Assembly (NCBI GenBank): GCA_905234355.1 | Contig: CAJOHP010000067.1 | Coordinates: forward strand, 1-10,648 | Length of the DNA stretch: 10,648 nucleotides | Source of the DNA: an uncultured Prevotella sp. | Lineage (GTDB): Bacteria; Bacteroidota; Bacteroidia; Bacteroidales; Bacteroidaceae | Direction of reading: 5' to 3' | Part shown: positions 5,993 to 10,648 of the stretch, in pieces | Numbering within the stretch: the stretch's first letter is position 1 | How the letters are laid out: every line of letters begins with the position of its first letter | Notes under the pieces: generated by a model | Databases searched by the model: none | What the model was told of the DNA's origin: nothing | The model's input: only the letters and a program-made list of their open reading frames with translations | Program-made: the position numbers and the translations under genes

Positions 5993-7471
5993 TCACTGGC
6001 GCAGGAACTGTATGGCCTGCTCTATGTGCGGATACATCAGCTGGTCGTTGAGGATAAAGGGTACGACTTTTCTGAATTCTTCGTGTATCTTGCAGATGGC
6101 GGGCGACGACTTCAGTGGGAGTCTGAAGTCAAGTGCCTGTGCTGCATTGAAAAGCTCGATGGCCAGTACGCGTTCGGTGTTGTAGATGACTTTGTAGAGC
6201 TTGATGGCGGCGTTGCCTCCCATGGACACGAGGTCTTCCTGGTCCTGGCATGAGGGTATGGAGTCGACGGACGAGGGCATGGCGAGCGACTTGTTGAGCG
6301 AGACGCAGGACGCGGCCGTATATTGGGTAATCATAAATCCGCTGTTCACCCCAGGGTTGGCCACGAGGAACGAGGGCAGTCCTCGTGAGCCGCTGACGAG
6401 GCGGTAGATGCGTCGCTCGGAGATGTCGGCGAGCTCGCTCATGGCGATGGCCAGGAAGTCGATGGGCAGTGCGATGGGCTCGCCGTGGAAGTTGCCGGCT
6501 GAGATGATGAGGTCGTCGTCGGGGCAGACGGTGGGGTTGTCTGTGGCGGAGTTTATCTCGATGTCGATGACCGAGCGCACGTAGCGTATGGTGTCCTTGA
6601 CAGCTCCGTGGACTTGTGGCACGCATCGGAAGGAGTAGGGGTCTTGCACGTGGGCTTTGATGTTGCTGATGATCTGGCTGCCCTCGAGCAGTTCCCTCAT
6701 GCGCCGTGCTGTCTCTATCTGTCCGAGGTGTGGCCTGACGGCGTGGACGGCATGGGTGAAGGGCTCTATGCGCCCGTCGAAGGCGTCGAGGCTCATGGCA
6801 GCAATCTTGTCGGCCCAGTCGGACAGCCGCTGTGCCTCCAGTAGGCTCCACACGGCGAAGGCGCTCATGTTTTGTGTGCCGTTGAGCAGTGCGAGTCCCT
6901 CTTTGGATGCGAGCTCGATGGGTCGCCAGCGTTTTTTCCGGCACAGCTCCTCGCCGCTGATGACCTTGCCCTGATACTCCACTTCACCCAGTCCGATGAG
7001 TGGCAGACAGAGATGGGCCAGAGGCACGAGGTCGCCGGAGGCTCCCAGCGACCCTTGCCGGTAGACCACGGGATAGATGTCGGCATTGAAGAACTGCACA
7101 AGGCGCTGCACAGTGTCCAGTTTGCATCCGGAGTAGCCGTAGGACAGCGACTGAATCTTGAGCAGTAGCATGATTTTCACCACGTCGTTGGGCACGCGCT
7201 CGCCGGTGCCGCAGGCGTGGCTCTTGATGAGATTGATCTGGAGCTGCGAGAGCTGGTCTTTCCCGATGGACACATTGCATAGTGACCCGAAGCCTGTGGT
7301 GACGCCGTAGACGGGTGCTCCGTTGGCGGCTATCTTCTTGTCCAGGTAGTTGCGGCATCGGCGTATGCGCTGCTTGGCGTCTTCGCTTAGTTCCAGTTTT
7401 TCGTTGTTTTTGATTATATCGCCTATACGCTCGATGGTGAGATGCTCGGCAGAGATAATATGGGTTGCCAT
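5993..7471 (-). CDS. hutH: Histidine ammonia-lyase
   Basis: This cytosolic enzyme removes ammonia from L-histidine to give urocanate, the first step of histidine degradation. The 492-residue product is within the usual range of about 500-510. The MIO-cofactor triad Ala-Ser-Gly is at residues 144-146 (7034-7042) inside GSLGASGDLVPLAHL. The catalytic-loop tyrosine is Y55 in YGVTTGFGSL. SATDNPT, SAGNFHGEP and a QDQEDLVSMGG segment, all typical of the aromatic amino-acid lyase family, are present. I favour histidine over phenylalanine or tyrosine as substrate because hutU and ftcD lie directly upstream. The ATG at 7471 gives the expected N-terminus (MATHIISAEHLTIE). It is the last gene of the operon, 42 bases after hutU. 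Its leader is A-rich at the start and has no Shine-Dalgarno. Confidence 0.96.
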   Translation of the reverse strand: MATHIISAEHLTIERIGDIIKNNEKLELSEDAKQRIRRCRNYLDKKIAANGAPVYGVTTGFGSLCNVSIGKDQLSQLQINLIKSHACGTGERVPNDVVKIMLLLKIQSLSYGYSGCKLDTVQRLVQFFNADIYPVVYRQGSLGASGDLVPLAHLCLPLIGLGEVEYQGKVISGEELCRKKRWRPIELASKEGLALLNGTQNMSAFAVWSLLEAQRLSDWADKIAAMSLDAFDGRIEPFTHAVHAVRPHLGQIETARRMRELLEGSQIISNIKAHVQDPYSFRCVPQVHGAVKDTIRYVRSVIDIEINSATDNPTVCPDDDLIISAGNFHGEPIALPIDFLAIAMSELADISERRIYRLVSGSRGLPSFLVANPGVNSGFMITQYTAASCVSLNKSLAMPSSVDSIPSCQDQEDLVSMGGNAAIKLYKVIYNTERVLAIELFNAAQALDFRLPLKSSPAICKIHEEFRKVVPFILNDQLMYPHIEQAIQFLRQ

Positions 7472-7502
7472 AGTTGTTTTGATGGTGATGGGGTGAAGAA
7501 TG

Positions 7503-7514
7503 GTGTGTGTGTGT
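7503..7514. repeat. Dinucleotide tract (GT)6 between hutU and hutH
   Basis: Six GT units (CA on the coding strand) directly follow the hutU stop codon on the minus strand, sharing one base with it. They end 31 bases before the hutH start. Slippage would change only spacer length and not either reading frame, so any effect would be on translation coupling or transcript structure. The tract is short and may mean nothing. Confidence 0.6.
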
Positions 7515-9538
7515 CAGAACATGTTGTCGACGAGATGGTCGTCGGCTATACTTGGCATGGTGACGTGCAGTCCGGGTGTGTGCTGCATGGCACGTCCTAT
7601 GGTGTGTAGTGCGGCGCTGTTGCGTGCCCATGCGCGTCGTGCGATGCCATTGTTGACGTCCCAGAAGAGCATCTGTCGTATGCGTCTGTCGCTGTCTTCG
7701 GAACCGTCGATGACCATGCCGAATCCTCCGTTGACGACTTCGCCCCACCCTACTCCTCCGCCATTGTGCAGCGACACCCAGGTGGCACCTCGGAAGGCGT
7801 CGCCTATGACGTTTTGCACAGCCATGTCGGCACAGTACTGTGAACCGTCGCAGATGTTGGATGTCTCACGGTATGGCGAGTCAGTGCCCGACACATCGTG
7901 GTGGTCACGTCCTAAGACGACAGGTCGTGTGATGTCGCCCCGTCGTATAGCGTCGTTGAAAGCGAGAGCGATGCGTGTGCGTCCCTCGGCGTCGGCATAG
8001 AGTATGCGTGCCTGCGAGCCCACGACCAGGTGGTTGCTGGCCGCCTGTCGTATCCAGTGCAGGTTGTCAGCCAGCTGTCCGCTGATGTCGGCAGGTGCTG
8101 TGGCCAGCATCTGCTCAAGCACCTCGGCTGCCAGACGGTCGGTGGTGTCGAGGTCGGCAGGGTCGCCGCTGGTGCACACCCACCGGAAGGGGCCGAAACC
8201 ATAGTCGAAGAAGAGAGGCCCCATGATGTCCTGCACGTAGCTGGGATAGCGGAACAGCCGGTGCTGCGACAGCGTCTGGCCTGACGGTGGCGAGAGGGGA
8301 GCCACGTCTGCCCCGGCGCGGCTTGCTTCGAGGAGGAAGGCATTGCCATAGTCGAAGAAGTACATGCCCTGCTCAGCCAGGCGGTTGATGGCAGCCACCT
8401 GTCGGCGCAGTGAGGCCCGGACGGCCTCCTTGAAGCGCTCGGGCTCGTCGGCCATCATGCGTTGCGACTCCTGGAGGGTATAGCCCGCAGGATAATAGCC
8501 TCCTGCCCATGGGTTGTGCAGTGATGTCTGGTCACTGCCTAAGTCGACGTGAATCTCTTCGTCGGCCAAACGTTCCCACAGGTCGACGACATTGCCCACA
8601 TAGGCCATCGACACCACCCTCTTATCGGCTACAGCCTTACGTATGGCTGGGATGAGCTCGTCGATGTTGTCGTGCAGTTCGTCCACCCACCCCTGTTCAT
8701 AGCGTTTTGTCGCAGCCTTGAGGTTGATTTCTGCGGTGACACTCACCACTCCGGCTATGCTGGCAGCCTTGGGCTGTGCGCCGCTCATGCCCCCCAGTCC
8801 GGCAGAGACGAAGAGCTTCATGGCCTCCCCCCCCACCTTTCTTGCTGCGTTGAGCACGGTGATGGTGGTACCGTGGACGATGCCTTGCGGCCCGATATAC
8901 ATATAGGAGCCAGCCGTCATCTGGCCGTACTGCGACACGCCGAGGGCGTTCATGCGCTCCCAGTCGTCGGGCTTGGAGTAGTTGGGGATGACCATGCCGT
9001 TGGTCACCACCACACGGGGTGCATTACGATGGGAGGGAAAGAGTCCGAGCGGATGGCCGGAGTACATCACCAACGTCTGCTCGTCGGTCATCTCCGAGAG
9101 GTATTTCATGGTCAGCCGGTATTGTGCCCAGTTCTGAAAGACGGCGCCGTTGCCTCCGTAGGTGATGAGTTCGTGTGGATGCTGAGCCACACGGGGGTCC
9201 AGGTTGTTCTGTATCATCATCATGATGGCGGCTGCCTCGACGCAGTGGTGGGGATAGTCGTCGATGGGGCGTGCATACATGGCATAGGCCGGTCTGTACC
9301 TATACATATAGATGCGTCCGTAGCGCTTCAGCTCATCGGCAAACTCTGGTGCGAGCTGGGCGTGCAGCTCTTTGGGGAAATAGCGTAGGGCGTTGCGCAG
9401 TGCCAGCCGTTTCTCTTCGGGCGAAAGGATGTCCTTGCGCTTAGGCGCATGGCTGACAGTGGTGTCGTAGTCGGGCATGGGCGGCAACTGCTCGGGTATG
9501 CCCTGCCGGATGTCACGGCAGAAGAGTTCGTGGTTCAT
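7514..9538 (-). CDS. hutU: Urocanate hydratase (urocanase), long form
   Basis: This NAD+-dependent cytosolic enzyme adds water to urocanate, forming 4-imidazolone-5-propionate. At 674 residues it belongs to the long form also found in vertebrates (about 676), not the ~555-residue proteobacterial form. Family motifs in order are YGGNGAVFQNW (127-137), SGHPLGLFPSH, GPQGIVHGT, SAGLGGMSGAQ (245-255), DQTSLHNPW, FGPFRWVCTSGDP (ending at 460), RDHHDVSGTDSP (544-555), CADMAVQN and SLHNGGGVGWGE (589-600). The glycine-rich parts serve NAD+ binding in the family. Where the proteobacterial enzyme reads ARICW, this one reads ARILY (510-514). The ATG at 9538 is the natural start: 28 A-rich bases separate it from the end of ftcD, with no Shine-Dalgarno. 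Co-transcription with ftcD and hutH is inferred from strand and short gaps. Confidence 0.97.
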   Translation of the reverse strand: MNHELFCRDIRQGIPEQLPPMPDYDTTVSHAPKRKDILSPEEKRLALRNALRYFPKELHAQLAPEFADELKRYGRIYMYRYRPAYAMYARPIDDYPHHCVEAAAIMMMIQNNLDPRVAQHPHELITYGGNGAVFQNWAQYRLTMKYLSEMTDEQTLVMYSGHPLGLFPSHRNAPRVVVTNGMVIPNYSKPDDWERMNALGVSQYGQMTAGSYMYIGPQGIVHGTTITVLNAARKVGGEAMKLFVSAGLGGMSGAQPKAASIAGVVSVTAEINLKAATKRYEQGWVDELHDNIDELIPAIRKAVADKRVVSMAYVGNVVDLWERLADEEIHVDLGSDQTSLHNPWAGGYYPAGYTLQESQRMMADEPERFKEAVRASLRRQVAAINRLAEQGMYFFDYGNAFLLEASRAGADVAPLSPPSGQTLSQHRLFRYPSYVQDIMGPLFFDYGFGPFRWVCTSGDPADLDTTDRLAAEVLEQMLATAPADISGQLADNLHWIRQAASNHLVVGSQARILYADAEGRTRIALAFNDAIRRGDITRPVVLGRDHHDVSGTDSPYRETSNICDGSQYCADMAVQNVIGDAFRGATWVSLHNGGGVGWGEVVNGGFGMVIDGSEDSDRRIRQMLFWDVNNGIARRAWARNSAALHTIGRAMQHTPGLHVTMPSIADDHLVDNMF

Positions 9539-9566
9539 AGTGTTTTTTCTGTATTGTTTTTATCGG

Positions 9567-10648
9567 TTACTTGTCTGTCTTTATTCGCTGTTCGACCGTC
9601 AGGACGACTTCTCGCTCGGCCTCGTCGGCTTTCCTTACGAGTGCGTCGGCCTCTTCGGCGAGCTGTCTGGCTCTGTCGCTGTCCTTGAGTTGAGCGGCGT
9701 TGATTTTCACGTTGAGCGCTGCTCCGGCGACGGCGGCCCTTGCCGCTATCGCTCCCACTCCTGCATCGCTCACGCTGGCAGCAAGGCCTTCGTGGGCCAT
9801 AGCTCTGCAGACGACGAATGTCTGCATTGCGGCGTGCATGGTGCTCAGCGGCACTTCGGCAGCATGGAGCGTGGCCTCCTCGATGGCTTGCGCGCGTATG
9901 GCCTGCTCTGCCTCCGTCTTCTTCGGCAGGGCGTAGGCGGCCATGAGGCAGCGGAAGGCCGCGGTGTCCTCGTCGACGAGGCGGAGCAGCTTGTCCACCA
10001 TCTCCTGTCCCATGGCTGCCCATTGTGAGAACTCTGCCCACCGGTCGTCCCATCCTGCCTTGTGGGCAGAGAGGTTGGCCACCATGGTGCCCAGTGCGGC
10101 GGCCAGTGTGCCCATATAGGCGGCTATGGTGCCCCCGCCTGGTGCAGGACTCTCGCGGGATGTCTCATGGGCAAAGTCACGCACGGTGAGGTCGGCCAGG
10201 GCGGGGCCTTTAGCCGTGGCATCGTCCATGAGATATTCTATGACCTTCTCCCTCGGATGGAAGGGCCGCAGGTCGTCCAAGCCCATCGACTTGACAGCTA
10301 TCTTCACAATATCCTCCTCGGGCACTCCCACCGAGCGGTGCTGCTTTTCAAGGAAATACTTGCCTGCATCGACGAGTGCTTTCTTTGGTACGAGGCCCAC
10401 AATCTCGGTGCCGGTGACGCGCAGTCCGCGCAGCTGCGCACAGCGGCACACCTCGTCGAAGGCCACGTGGAGGGGCGTTACGCTCAGGTTGGTCATGTTC
10501 ATCGACACCTGTGCAATGCCATATTCGTCAATATACCAGCCGATGGCCTTTGTGGCCTTGAGTGTGCCGGGCTGCATCATGGGTCTCCCCTGGCCATCGC
10601 GCAGGACAGGACCGGTGATGGGGTTGCCCTCGCGCATGGGCCGTCCTT
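9567..10648 (-). CDS. ftcD: Bifunctional glutamate formimidoyltransferase / formimidoyl-THF cyclodeaminase (5' partial)
   Basis: The enzyme transfers the formimino group from formiminoglutamate to tetrahydrofolate (releasing glutamate), then cyclodeaminates it to methenyl-THF and ammonia. About 360 C-terminal residues are visible, and the frame runs off the right edge. The Met at 10637 is internal by comparison with full proteins of about 540-570 residues. Numbering from it, residues ~1-140 are the C-terminal subdomain of the transferase (GWYIDEYGIAQVSMNM, VTGTEIVGLVPKKAL, LRPFHPREKVIEYL). Residues ~147-350 are the cyclodeaminase domain, with the SPAPGGGTIAAY folate-binding loop (163-174), the MANLS-like MVANLS segment and helical repeats near the end. 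The transferase catalytic histidine region is outside the window. The two activities are fused here, whereas many bacteria encode the cyclodeaminase separately as fchA. It is the most upstream hut gene visible; the operon promoter must lie further right. Confidence 0.93.
   Translation of the reverse strand, partial: GRPMREGNPITGPVLRDGQGRPMMQPGTLKATKAIGWYIDEYGIAQVSMNMTNLSVTPLHVAFDEVCRCAQLRGLRVTGTEIVGLVPKKALVDAGKYFLEKQHRSVGVPEEDIVKIAVKSMGLDDLRPFHPREKVIEYLMDDATAKGPALADLTVRDFAHETSRESPAPGGGTIAAYMGTLAAALGTMVANLSAHKAGWDDRWAEFSQWAAMGQEMVDKLLRLVDEDTAAFRCLMAAYALPKKTEAEQAIRAQAIEEATLHAAEVPLSTMHAAMQTFVVCRAMAHEGLAASVSDAGVGAIAARAAVAGAALNVKINAAQLKDSDRARQLAEEADALVRKADEAEREVVLTVEQRIKTDK

Noticed and set aside
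5817..6185. A 122-codon plus-strand frame running from the gap into the 3' end of hutH
   Set aside because: More than half of it is antisense to conserved hutH sequence, and the rest reads like non-coding repeat. No promoter or coding signal supports it.
8549..9388. A 279-codon plus-strand frame opposite hutU
   Set aside because: It is a His/Val-rich mirror of conserved urocanase sequence with no start signal or family resemblance.

Overview
The window looks like chromosomal DNA of a GC-rich member of the Bacteroidota, most probably a Prevotella-like bacterium of the order Bacteroidales. The signs are a TAnnTTTG-type promoter element before pgk, A-rich leaders without a Shine-Dalgarno sequence before every intact gene, a secreted-protein tail of the Prevotella/Bacteroides type at the end of the first gene, and a long-form urocanate hydratase. 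The species call is inference from recognised families, not from a search.

Layout. Positions 3-1427 (+) hold the 3' part of a gene that is already open at the left edge. Its first ~70 visible residues resemble glycine/threonine-rich repeats of phage tail proteins. The rest is a modular Bacteroidales secreted protein: a lectin-like stretch, a helical spacer, a beta-sandwich module and a sorting-type tail. Next, on the same strand, come pgk (phosphoglycerate kinase, 1599-2870) with its own promoter and a strong intrinsic terminator, and clpC (AAA+ unfoldase, 3059-5596), also closed by a strong terminator. The 396-base gap between clpC and the converging hut genes holds the terminator, a perfect 12-bp inverted repeat and a degenerate 22-bp tandem repeat.

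From 5993 to the right edge, all on the minus strand, lies part of a histidine-degradation (hut) operon transcribed ftcD -> hutU -> hutH. HutH deaminates histidine to urocanate and HutU hydrates urocanate to imidazolonepropionate. After the HutI step, which is not in this window, FtcD moves the formimino group of formiminoglutamate to tetrahydrofolate and cyclodeaminates it. FtcD is a two-domain fusion cut off by the right edge.

Most of the window is conserved housekeeping and catabolic sequence, and I see no convincing new multi-gene system. The points most worth a second look are the phage-tail-like N-terminal segment on the first protein (real fusion or assembly join), the 22-bp tandem repeat after clpC, and an inverted repeat that straddles the pgk promoter.
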